A stretch of DNA of 64,000 bases from Bacteroidota bacterium (GTDB lineage: Bacteria; Bacteroidota; Bacteroidia; Chitinophagales; Chitinophagaceae), in the NCBI GenBank assembly GCA_018267585.1, contig JAFDYE010000837.1, positions 1-64,000 on the forward strand, read 5' to 3'. A program made the position numbers and the translations under genes. Shown here one piece after another: positions 52,211-59,949 of the stretch. Under the pieces are notes generated by a model. The model did no database searches, was not told the DNA's origin, and was given only the letters and a program-made list of their open reading frames with translations. Position 1 is the first letter of the stretch; each line of letters opens with the position of its first letter.

Positions 52211-53125
52211 ATGACCGAAAATGAATTATTTGGCGTGGTGCCGATCATTCCTACGCCATTCACGGAAGACGAAGAGATCGACGAGGCCGCTTTGCGCCGG
52301 CTCATTGACTTTGCGATAGCAGGTGGGATCAGGGCGGTTTGTCTTCCGGCCTATGCGAGCGAGTTCTACAAATTATCGGACGATGAGAAGCTGCGGGTGG
52401 TAAAGGTCGCCGTCGAACACGCGGCGGGGCGGATCAGGATCGTAGCGCAGTCCAATAGCCCTTCATTAAAGATAGCCATCCGGCTGGCGCAGGCGAATGT
52501 AAAAGCCGGCGCGGACGTGATCTCGCTGGCCGTGCCGAGGATATTCGGTCTGCCGGAAGAGTCGATCCGGGAGTATTTGTCGGCATTCCTGTCTTCGATA
52601 CCCACGACGCCGGTACTGGTCCAGGACTTTAATCCCGGCGGTGCTTCGATCAGCGTCGGATTTATCAAAAGCCTTATGGAAAAGCATTCCAATTTTAAAT
52701 ATCTCAAGCTGGAAGAGCCGCTCTGCGCACCGAAGTTCGAAGAGATCATCAAGGCCACGGCCGGAAAGGTAGGTCTTTTCGAAGGCTGGGGCGGATTGTA
52801 CATGCTCGAGCTGACGCCGCTGGGCATCGCGGGGGTCATGCCGGGCCTGGCTGTTTCGGATATCCTGCAGAAGGTATTTATGCTAAGGAGAGAGGGGAAG
52901 AATGACGAGGCCTTCGACCTTTTCGAGAAGGTCATGCCGCAGATATTTTTCTCGCTGCAGAACATGGAGCTGTTCCACTATGCGGAGAAAGAGCTGCTGA
53001 TCGCCAGAGAGGTATTGACCAATAGCATTGCCCGGAAAGCTGCCTATATACCCGATCCGTCGAGCGTGAAGTATATAAAAGAGTTGAATCAACGGGTGGT
53101 AAACCTGGTCAAATCACTAAAATAA
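52211..53125 (+). CDS. DapA-family enzyme with altered active-site tyrosine
   Basis: The protein is 304 residues. It opens FGVVPIIPTPFTEDEEIDEAALRRLIDFAIAGGI, as DapA-family enzymes do. The Schiff-base Lys is in FKYLKLEEPL. At the place of the conserved Tyr-Asn-x-Pro motif it has QDFNPGG, so Phe replaces the catalytic Tyr. The early GG-x-GE carboxylate-binding motif also reads LPAYASEF. These changes argue against a normal aldolase or dehydratase, or point to a different substrate. It differs clearly from the DapA-family protein at 28142, which keeps all core residues. It lies between the permease and the SDR gene. Confidence 0.88.
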   Translation: MTENELFGVVPIIPTPFTEDEEIDEAALRRLIDFAIAGGIRAVCLPAYASEFYKLSDDEKLRVVKVAVEHAAGRIRIVAQSNSPSLKIAIRLAQANVKAGADVISLAVPRIFGLPEESIREYLSAFLSSIPTTPVLVQDFNPGGASISVGFIKSLMEKHSNFKYLKLEEPLCAPKFEEIIKATAGKVGLFEGWGGLYMLELTPLGIAGVMPGLAVSDILQKVFMLRREGKNDEAFDLFEKVMPQIFFSLQNMELFHYAEKELLIAREVLTNSIARKAAYIPDPSSVKYIKELNQRVVNLVKSLK

Positions 53126-53136
53126 ACTGGTTTAAA

Positions 53137-53880
53137 ATGGAAGACTTTAACGGGCAGGTCGCCATCGTCACGGGGGCCGCGTCGGGTATCGGTCTGGCGA
53201 TCGCCCACAAGTTGCTGGCAAAAGGCGCGCAGGTGATCCTGTTCGATCTGAACAGCGAGGGGTTGCACGAAGAGTTCGATAAGTATGGCGATCGGGCGGT
53301 TCCGGTGTCGATCGATGTGAGCGACCAGGCGCTTGTCGAACAGACCGTAAAGGATGTGGCGGGTCGTTTTGTGAAGATCGACATCCTTGTCAACTGCGCG
53401 GGCATCACGGGTCTGACGAATATGTTCAGTCATGAGGTGGACAGCGCCGACCTGCACAAGGTGTTCGAGGTGAATTTCATGAGCAGTTTCTATACGTCGA
53501 GGGCGGTGCTGCCGCATATGATGGACAAGGGATACGGGAGGATACTGCATATTGCCTCGATCTCCGGGAAAGAGGGGAATGTGGGGATGCTGGCGTATTC
53601 CGCATCCAAGGCCGCGGTGATCTGTATGGCCAAGGTCCAGGGGAAGGAATATGCAGAGCGGGGGATCACGGTCAATGCGCTGGCGCCGGCGGTCATCCGG
53701 ACGCCGCTGGTGGACAATATGCCCGAGAAGCAGGTCCGGTATATGACGGACAAGATCCCGATGAAACGCTGCGGGACCCTGGAAGAGGCGGCGAACATCG
53801 CGGCATATATTGTCTCGCCCTACAATAGTTTCTCAACCGGCTTTACGTTCGATCTTTCGGGTGGGAGGGCGACCTATTGA
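53137..53880 (+). CDS. SDR-family dehydrogenase (2-keto-3-deoxy-sugar-acid dehydrogenase candidate)
   Basis: The protein is 247 residues, the standard length for a classical short-chain dehydrogenase. It has the cofactor loop TGAASGIGLAIA at 11-22, NCAGITG near 87, the catalytic Ser in IASISGKEG and Tyr-x-x-x-Lys in AYSASKAA. Asp after the second strand (LFDLNSEGL) favours NAD. In the L-fuconate pathway an SDR of this type oxidises 2-keto-3-deoxy-L-fuconate to the 2,4-diketo acid. The next gene encodes the matching hydrolase family. The assignment is by context. Confidence 0.9.
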   Translation: MEDFNGQVAIVTGAASGIGLAIAHKLLAKGAQVILFDLNSEGLHEEFDKYGDRAVPVSIDVSDQALVEQTVKDVAGRFVKIDILVNCAGITGLTNMFSHEVDSADLHKVFEVNFMSSFYTSRAVLPHMMDKGYGRILHIASISGKEGNVGMLAYSASKAAVICMAKVQGKEYAERGITVNALAPAVIRTPLVDNMPEKQVRYMTDKIPMKRCGTLEEAANIAAYIVSPYNSFSTGFTFDLSGGRATY

Positions 53881-53883
53881 GCT

Positions 53884-54642
53884 ATGAGACTGCTGAATTT
53901 TTGGGATAATGGCCGGCTTTGTCCCGGTGTTCTTACTGCGGAAGGCGTGATCGATGGCTCGGGGCTAGTGCGGAAGGAGGATGACCTTGTGATCGGGCCG
54001 TGCGTGGGAAACCCGTCGAAGATCATCTGCATCGGGTTGAACTACCGGCAGCACGCCCTCGAGAGCGGGATGGCGATCCCGTCGGTGCCGGTAGTCTTTA
54101 CAAAATATAATAATACGTTGGTGGATTTTGGCGGCGACGTGCCATTGGGAACGCTGGGCACCCAGTTCGACTATGAGGTCGAGCTGGGGGTGGTGATCGG
54201 CCGGAAATGCAAGAATGTGGCGGCTTCAGAGGCGCTCGACTATGTGAAGGGGTATTGCGTGGCGAACGATCTTTCCTGCCGGGACCTTCAATTTAGAACA
54301 AGTCAATGGTTAATGGGTAAAAGCCTGGATCATTTTTTACCTTTGGGCAAATACCTGGTGACCGCCGACGAGGTGGGGGACCCGCAGCAGCTACAATTGC
54401 GTTGCAGGCTGAATGGCGAGGTCCGGCAGGATTCCAACACGTCCGACATGATATTTTCCGTCGCGGAGATCATCGAAGACCTGGCCAGGCACATGACGCT
54501 GGAGCCGGGCGATCTGATCCTGACAGGGACGCCACAGGGTGTTATCATGGGGCTGGCCGAGAAGGTCTGGCTGCGGCCGGGGGACGTGGTGGAAGTGGAG
54601 ATAGAGAAGCTGGGGGCGACCAGGAACAAAATGATCCAATGA
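53884..54642 (+). CDS. Fumarylacetoacetate-hydrolase-family protein (2,4-diketo-3-deoxy-acid hydrolase candidate)
   Basis: The protein is 252 residues. The FAH core is complete: IICIGLNYRQHALE, the metal ligands in FDYEVELGVVIG and ANDLSCRDLQF, the Lys in MGKSLDHFLPLG and LILTGTPQGVIMG. The N-terminal lid is about 30 residues shorter than usual (near 280 residues in typical members). FAH enzymes cleave C-C bonds of acylpyruvates. Following an SDR, it fits cleavage of 2,4-diketo-3-deoxy-L-fuconate or rhamnonate to pyruvate and lactate. It overlaps the next gene by four bases, and that gene resembles a lactate oxidase system. Confidence 0.9.
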   Translation: MRLLNFWDNGRLCPGVLTAEGVIDGSGLVRKEDDLVIGPCVGNPSKIICIGLNYRQHALESGMAIPSVPVVFTKYNNTLVDFGGDVPLGTLGTQFDYEVELGVVIGRKCKNVAASEALDYVKGYCVANDLSCRDLQFRTSQWLMGKSLDHFLPLGKYLVTADEVGDPQQLQLRCRLNGEVRQDSNTSDMIFSVAEIIEDLARHMTLEPGDLILTGTPQGVIMGLAEKVWLRPGDVVEVEIEKLGATRNKMIQ

Positions 54643-57440
54643 GCGATTCTCTCGTACCGCAGCTGGAGCAGCATTTTCCGGCGGCGCGTCTTAAGACAAG
54701 GCTGATCGACAGGCATGCATATTCTTCCGATGCGAGCTTCTATACCCTGGTGCCGCGGGCTATCGTATTTCCCGAGACGGTGGATGAAATCAAGCTGCTT
54801 TTCCGCCTTGCGGCGGGGCTTGGGACTACACTGACCTTCCGGACCGGGGGGACGAGCCTCTCGGGGCAGTCGGTGACGGACGGCATCCTGGTGGATGTCT
54901 CGAAGCACTGGCCCCTGGTTCGTGTAGAGGACGGCGGGGCCCGGGTGAGGGTCCAGCCGGGGGTCACGGGGGCGGTGGTAAATCATGTCCTTCGGGGCTA
55001 TGGCCGCAAGATCGGACCCGATCCGGCAAGTATCAATGCTGCCATGATCGGCGGCATCCTTTCCAACAACTCCAGCGGGATGTGCTGCGGAGTAGTGGAT
55101 AATTCCTACCATACATTATTGCATGTGCGATTCGTGCTGGCCGACGGGTCTGTATTCGACACAGAGATCCCGGCCGACTACGCACGTTTTGAGCAGTCGC
55201 GCCCCGATCTGTTCGCCGGAATCACGGCCTTGAGGCGAAAGGTGATGGAAGACGCGTTGCTGGTAGCGCGGATCAAAGAAAAATATAAGATCAAGAATAC
55301 CGTGGGGTATGGGATCAATGCGTTCGTGGACTATGAGCATCCTTTGGATATCCTCGCGCATCTGCTGATCGGGGCCGAGGGGACGCTGGGGTTTATCGCG
55401 GAGGCGGTGCTGCGGACTGTTGCCGATAAGCCGCTGAAGAGCGCGGCGTTGCTCTTCTTCGATTCACCCCGCAGCGCCTGCGATGCAGTGCCCGCTTTGC
55501 GGGATACGGGGGCGGAGGCGCTGGAGTTCATGGACCGGGCGGCGCTGCGTTCGATCGAGCACCTGGCGATCGCTCCGCCTTTCCTGCGGGAGCTGCCGGA
55601 GGGGGCGTCCTGTCTGCTTTGCGAGTACCAGGCGGAGAGTTGGGAAGCGTTGGAGGAGAAATTGGTTTTGGCGCAGCATTGCGTCAGGGAACTGCCGTTG
55701 GTCCGGGAGGCGGTGTTCACGTCCGACGAAAAGGTCCGCGGCGACTACTGGAAACTGCGGAAAGGGATGTATCCTTCCGTGGCGGCTGTGCGGGACAAAG
55801 GCACTTCGGTCATGCTCGAGGACGTGGCGGTGCCGCTGGATCGTCTTGGAGAGGCTATCGAGGCGCTGCAGGAATTGTTCCAACGCTTTTCTTATCGTAA
55901 CGCGATCGTTTTTGGACATGCAAAAGACGGGAACCTTCACTTTGTTGTTTCACAGGCGGTGGGGACTCCGGAGGAGATCCGGTTCTTCGGCGAATTCAAT
56001 GCCGCGCTGGCAGAGCTGGTGATCGCAAGGTTTGGAGGCGCGCTCAAGGCCGAGCACGGGACGGGCAGACAGATAGCGCCCTATGTGGAGGCCGAGTGGG
56101 GCCCGGCGGCGTATGCGGTGATGAAGGAGCTGAAGGCCCTGGTGGACCCGGGAAATATCGTCAATCCCGGGGTGATACTGAGCGCGGGAAAAGATAGTCA
56201 TCTGCAGCACCTGAAGTCGCTGCCCGTGGTGGAGGAAGAGGTCGACAAATGCGTGGAGTGCGGCTATTGCGAGGGCAGCTGTCCGAGCCGAAATTTTACG
56301 CTGACGCCAAGACAGCGGATCGTGCTGAGACGATCGCTGGCGAGGCTGAAGGCTGCCGGGGAGTCTTCCACGTATGACGAGATATTAGGGGATTATAAAT
56401 TTGACGGCATGGATACCTGCGCGGTGGACGGGATGTGCGCTACCAACTGCCCCGTGGATATTAATACGGGAGAGCTGATCAAGCGGCTGCGGCGAGAGAA
56501 TCATTCGCCTGCTGCGAACAGGACCGCGTTGCGGGTAGCGAAATCGTTTGCTGTCGTCGAACGGTTGGTGAAGGCCGGGTTGAGGGTGGGGAATGTGTTC
56601 GGACCTGCGGCGATGCACCGGCTGACCGGTGCGGTGCGTCGTGTGGCGCCGGATTTTCCGTTGTGGACGCGCGAGCTGACGGGGCCGGTCAGTGTCCCTG
56701 CGACCGCCGGGGACGGAGCCGTATATTTTCCGACCTGCATCACGCGAATGATGGGGAAGGACGTATCGGCGCGTGACACGATCGTGGATGTCTTTTTGAG
56801 GGTCGCCCGCAGGGCGGGGGTGGAGCTGTTCATACCGCCTTCGATGACTGGTGTTTGCTGTGGGCAGGCCTTCTCCTCGAAGGGGTTTGCGGACGCATAT
56901 AAATGGAAGGTCAACGAGACGATCGAAAAGGTTTGGGAATGGACCCGGGAAGGGGCCATTCCGGTGGTGCTCGATATCAGCTCGTGCAGCCATTCGCTGC
57001 ATACCAGCCGGCCTTACCTGACGGTGGAGAACCAGGCGCGGTTCGACAAGCTGCGGATACTGGACAGCCTCGAATTTGCGGTGGACGTGCTGGCTCCGAA
57101 ACTGAAGATACAAAAGAAGACCGGCAAGGCCGTCTTTCATCCCGTGTGCTCGCTGCACAAAATGGGTACGTATAACAAACTGGAGCAGCTGGGCGCCCTG
57201 ACCGTCGAGGAGCCGGTGATCCCTTTTTCCGCAGGATGCTGCGGCATGGCGGGAGACCGGGGTTTTTATTATCCCGGACTGACGGCGGCGGCGGGCAAGG
57301 CGGAAGGAGCCGAGGCTGCCGCGGAGAATGGGTGCGGGTATTACTCGACGGGCAAGACCTGCGAGATGGCCCTGTCGGCTGTCTCGGGGAAGGAATACCG
57401 GTCGATACTCTATCTGCTGGATGAGGTAAGTGCGGATTAG
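54639..57440 (+). CDS. FAD-binding and Fe-S 2-hydroxyacid (D-lactate/glycolate-type) dehydrogenase
   Basis: The protein is 933 residues from the ATG at 54639, which overlaps the FAH stop. Residues about 35-230 are the FAD-binding domain (FRTGGTSLSGQSVTDGILVDVS), and the FAD-oxidase C-terminal domain follows to about 510. Two 4Fe-4S motifs are CVECGYCEGSCPSR near 537 and CAVDGMCATNCPVD near 593. Two CCG domains follow (GVCCGQAFSSKG near 740, AGCCGMAGDRG near 866). It is a GlcD-GlcF-type fusion that passes electrons to the respiratory chain. Lactate made by the upstream pathway is a likely substrate. The family usually acts on the D form. Confidence 0.92.
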   Translation: MSDSLVPQLEQHFPAARLKTRLIDRHAYSSDASFYTLVPRAIVFPETVDEIKLLFRLAAGLGTTLTFRTGGTSLSGQSVTDGILVDVSKHWPLVRVEDGGARVRVQPGVTGAVVNHVLRGYGRKIGPDPASINAAMIGGILSNNSSGMCCGVVDNSYHTLLHVRFVLADGSVFDTEIPADYARFEQSRPDLFAGITALRRKVMEDALLVARIKEKYKIKNTVGYGINAFVDYEHPLDILAHLLIGAEGTLGFIAEAVLRTVADKPLKSAALLFFDSPRSACDAVPALRDTGAEALEFMDRAALRSIEHLAIAPPFLRELPEGASCLLCEYQAESWEALEEKLVLAQHCVRELPLVREAVFTSDEKVRGDYWKLRKGMYPSVAAVRDKGTSVMLEDVAVPLDRLGEAIEALQELFQRFSYRNAIVFGHAKDGNLHFVVSQAVGTPEEIRFFGEFNAALAELVIARFGGALKAEHGTGRQIAPYVEAEWGPAAYAVMKELKALVDPGNIVNPGVILSAGKDSHLQHLKSLPVVEEEVDKCVECGYCEGSCPSRNFTLTPRQRIVLRRSLARLKAAGESSTYDEILGDYKFDGMDTCAVDGMCATNCPVDINTGELIKRLRRENHSPAANRTALRVAKSFAVVERLVKAGLRVGNVFGPAAMHRLTGAVRRVAPDFPLWTRELTGPVSVPATAGDGAVYFPTCITRMMGKDVSARDTIVDVFLRVARRAGVELFIPPSMTGVCCGQAFSSKGFADAYKWKVNETIEKVWEWTREGAIPVVLDISSCSHSLHTSRPYLTVENQARFDKLRILDSLEFAVDVLAPKLKIQKKTGKAVFHPVCSLHKMGTYNKLEQLGALTVEEPVIPFSAGCCGMAGDRGFYYPGLTAAAGKAEGAEAAAENGCGYYSTGKTCEMALSAVSGKEYRSILYLLDEVSAD

Positions 57441-58309
57441 ACCTGGCTGCCGGTGAGGAAACGCCCCTTGTATTCTTTGGGAATAAGACCCGTATGCTTC
57501 TTGAAATGGCGATAGAAATTTGAAAGGTTCTCGAAGCCGCTCTGGTAGCACACTTCCGAAATGTTGTGGTTGCCTTCCATCAGGAGGCGGCAGGCGTTGC
57601 TGATGCGGATCTCCGTGACATAGTTGGAGAAGGTCTTGCGGGTATGGTGTTTGAAGTAGCGGGAGAAGGAGGCGATGCTCATATTCAGTTTTTCAGCTAT
57701 CTCCTCAATGTATATTTCCTTTTTGTAGTTCTTCAGGATGAACTGGAAGACCGTGTCGATCTTGTCCGTGTCGTTGGTGTTGTTGGCGGTAAAGGTGCGG
57801 GACAGGATGGGTTCGAGCTCTTTGCTGGTCGAGAGGAAGACGAGGATCTCCATTAATTTGATCAGCCTGTTGGCGGGCGGGATCGACTCCATCTCTTTTA
57901 ATTTTCCTTTCACATATTTATTGGCCTTGCCCAGGATCTCGAGACCGAGGGACGACCGGTCGAGGAGGCGGCGGACCAGCTTCATTTCGGGCAGTCCGAA
58001 AAAGCTGTCCCCGAGGAAGTCGTCGGTGAAATGGATAAAGCTCGACCGCGCCACGAGCCCTTTGTTCTGGTAGTAGTCTTCCGTGTTCCGGTAGAGGTGT
58101 GGGATATTGGGGCCGATGAGCATCAGGTCACTTTCCTTGATGAAGTTGACCTTGTCGCCGATGAAACGGGTGCCTTCGGTCTTGTCGATCAGCACGAGCT
58201 CGTATTCCTTATGAAAGTGCCAGGCCTTGTCAAAGTAGTTGCATTCCCAATTAATATAAATAAAGGAAGAGTCCGGGGATAACGGGAGTTTATGTAACTG
58301 GGGCCTCAT
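57437..58309 (-). CDS. AraC-family transcriptional regulator with cupin-type sensor
   Basis: The protein is 290 residues. Residues 15-130 form a cupin-like sensor (NYFDKAWHFHKEYELVLIDKTEGTRFIGDKV). Residues about 185-285 form the AraC DNA-binding domain: IYIEEIAEKLNMSIASFSRYFKHHTRKTF, then YQSGFENLSNFYRHFKKHTGLIPKEYKG. It converges on the sugar-acid operon with a four-base overlap, so it is a candidate regulator of that operon. This role is inferred from position only. A small frameshift-suspect gene ends just upstream of it. Confidence 0.92.
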   Translation of the reverse strand: MRPQLHKLPLSPDSSFIYINWECNYFDKAWHFHKEYELVLIDKTEGTRFIGDKVNFIKESDLMLIGPNIPHLYRNTEDYYQNKGLVARSSFIHFTDDFLGDSFFGLPEMKLVRRLLDRSSLGLEILGKANKYVKGKLKEMESIPPANRLIKLMEILVFLSTSKELEPILSRTFTANNTNDTDKIDTVFQFILKNYKKEIYIEEIAEKLNMSIASFSRYFKHHTRKTFSNYVTEIRISNACRLLMEGNHNISEVCYQSGFENLSNFYRHFKKHTGLIPKEYKGRFLTGSQV

Positions 58310-58310
58310 G

Positions 58311-58657
58311 CTACAGAATCGATTGGTTAGAACCTGTCCGGCAATATATGGATTTTCCCGGACCCTGCCGAATTTGTTGGATGCGTAGTGTTTTCAGTTC
58401 TTTTATCGACTGAGCCTGTTCCACGACAAGGGAGTCCAGCTTCTGTACGTTGCCGCGGTAGCTCACCTCTTCTGCCGTGGGCATGGAAGGCGCCGCGGGA
58501 GCCGTCCGGCCGGTCGGCGTCTCCGTCGCCCGGGGGCTCCATCAGGCCGGGGGCGAATTTCGATAAAGATCAGCACCGCTATACAAAAAATGACCAGTCC
58601 GCTTGGCTCGCGGGTGTGGACGAAATTCCACAAACTATTGTGAGCAGTCGTACACAT
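58311..58657 (-). pseudogene. Possible frameshifted small membrane protein with coiled-coil tail
   Basis: Two frames on the minus strand read like one protein. The first begins at ATG 58657 (or TTG 58633) with a membrane helix SGLVIFCIAVLIFIEI, then turns into an Arg-rich run. The second frame gives TPTGRTAPAAPSMPTAEE, then the helical VQKLDSLVVEQAQSIKELK, and stops at 58311-58313, one base before the AraC start codon. Adding one G to the five-G run at 58532-58536 (plus strand) would join them into an open frame of about 115 codons. The tail alone could be a 57-residue gene from ATG 58484. This may be a pseudogene, a sequencing error or a phase-variable tract. I recognise no family. Confidence 0.35.
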
Positions 58658-59405
58658 AGGCCACCTTTCCAAAGTAGGCCCCGCTGGCCGAAGTGACGGT
58701 CGCGACCCGCCCATCCTTATCGAAGGTGTAGTTGTAGTTCGTATAGCCGCCGTTGCCAAAATCGGAAGATTTGATAAGGTGTTTGTTCCGGATTATGGAT
58801 ACTCCGTATCTGGAGAGATCATTGCGTACGGTGGGATCAGCAGCGGTAGCCGGCCTGTCTGTGAAATAACTGTGTGTTGTAGTGTGACCGGAGTTATCCT
58901 TCTCGGAGATCATGTCGCCATCCGACCAGCTATAGGTGATGACAAGCTGATCGTTGGACGAGTTGGTTTTTTGTGTCTTCGTCGCCAGTTGGCCTGCGGC
59001 GTCATACGTGAACAAGGTAGTGGTAATATTATCGTTGGGTTCGTACGTGACGATCTTTGTCACCCGGCTGCTGTCGTCCTGGTATATTGTATCCGTGGAG
59101 CTCTGGTAAGCGCCGGGGTAGACGTACATGTAATGGGGCCCATAGGTCCATACCTTGCTGATTATATCGGTGTCGGGCGGTAGTGTGGACATATGAACGA
59201 TCCGGCCCTTATAGTCGTATTCGTACTCAAAGGCAAAGGTCCCCATGCCCGCCTGGCCGGTGTTGCTGAAGCCATAAATAGTGTCGTATTCGGTAACGAT
59301 CCGGCAGGTCTTCGGAGCGGCGTCGTTGTGCTTTTTGCAGGAGAACAGGGCTATGGCTGGGCCGATGGTGAGGATAAAGGCGAAATAGTATAATGATCTT
59401 TTCAT
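58635..59405 (-). CDS. Hypothetical lipoprotein with YD-like beta repeats (family member 1)
   Basis: The product is 256 residues from the ATG at 59405; the frame is open upstream but that part is not protein-like. The lipobox is AIALFSCKKHNDAAP. The body has short beta repeats such as FEYEYDYKGRIVHMS, LFTYDAAGQLATKTQ and YNYTFDKDGRVATVT, which resemble RHS/YD repeats. It ends YVYDCSQ. A second Cys follows the lipobox in KTCRIVTEYDTIYGF. It is related to the gene at 62576 (shared SYFTDRPA, then KHLIKS) and more distantly to the gene at 61511. The function is unknown. Confidence 0.78.
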   Translation of the reverse strand: MKRSLYYFAFILTIGPAIALFSCKKHNDAAPKTCRIVTEYDTIYGFSNTGQAGMGTFAFEYEYDYKGRIVHMSTLPPDTDIISKVWTYGPHYMYVYPGAYQSSTDTIYQDDSSRVTKIVTYEPNDNITTTLFTYDAAGQLATKTQKTNSSNDQLVITYSWSDGDMISEKDNSGHTTTHSYFTDRPATAADPTVRNDLSRYGVSIIRNKHLIKSSDFGNGGYTNYNYTFDKDGRVATVTSASGAYFGKVAYVYDCSQ

Positions 59406-59567
59406 GGAAAACCAGTTGTGCGCAAGGTAGGGCAAAGTGCATAGCAACCGGAATCTGTTTATTGGTTGGGGACTTTGACCGAGCCAATGACGACGACAGC
59501 ACGGCGGTTTCTCCGGAATTAACGGCGAATATGGCACAGGTTTAGTAGTAGGTTAAAAAAACTGCAC

Positions 59568-59945
59568 ATGTCCGTTATCATAACCCGTCAACGCCATATT
59601 CTGATAGTCGAAGACGACGGGGATATTTGCCTGCTGATGGAGATACTGCTGCAATCGAGTGACGTCACCATCAGGCGTGCCAAAACCCTGGCCGCAGCGC
59701 AGGAGGCTCTTGAAGAGGACCAGCCCGACGTCGTCGTGCTCGACAACCGCCTGCCTGATGGCTTTGGGATCGATCTTATCAGCACTATCAAGAAGAAGTA
59801 TCCTGCCGTAAAGGTAATGATGGTGACGGGTGTCGACCATGCCGCGCAGGACCTCGCGCTGGAGGTAGGAGCCGATGCCTTTCTGGCCAAGCCTTTCACC
59901 AAGGAGCAGCTCGTGCAGTCGATCCGGTCGCTATTGACGCCCTAG
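59568..59945 (+). CDS. Single-domain response regulator (CheY-like)
   Basis: The product is 125 residues and is only a receiver domain: ILIVEDDGDICLLMEIL with the acidic pair, the phosphoacceptor Asp in VVVLDNRLPDGFG, the Thr in MMVTGVDHAA and the Lys in FLAKPFTKEQL. There is no output domain, so it acts by protein contact or as a phosphate relay. It converges with a PAS histidine kinase gene, with four bases between the stop codons. This suggests that the two are partners, although not in one transcript. Confidence 0.92.
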   Translation: MSVIITRQRHILIVEDDGDICLLMEILLQSSDVTIRRAKTLAAAQEALEEDQPDVVVLDNRLPDGFGIDLISTIKKKYPAVKVMMVTGVDHAAQDLALEVGADAFLAKPFTKEQLVQSIRSLLTP

Positions 59946-59949
59946 GGCC

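Noticed and set aside
54402..54638. Upstream extension of the FAD/Fe-S dehydrogenase frame
   Set aside because: The extension overlaps the FAH gene and is rich in Gly/Arg without family similarity. The ATG at 54639 gives the normal N-terminus.
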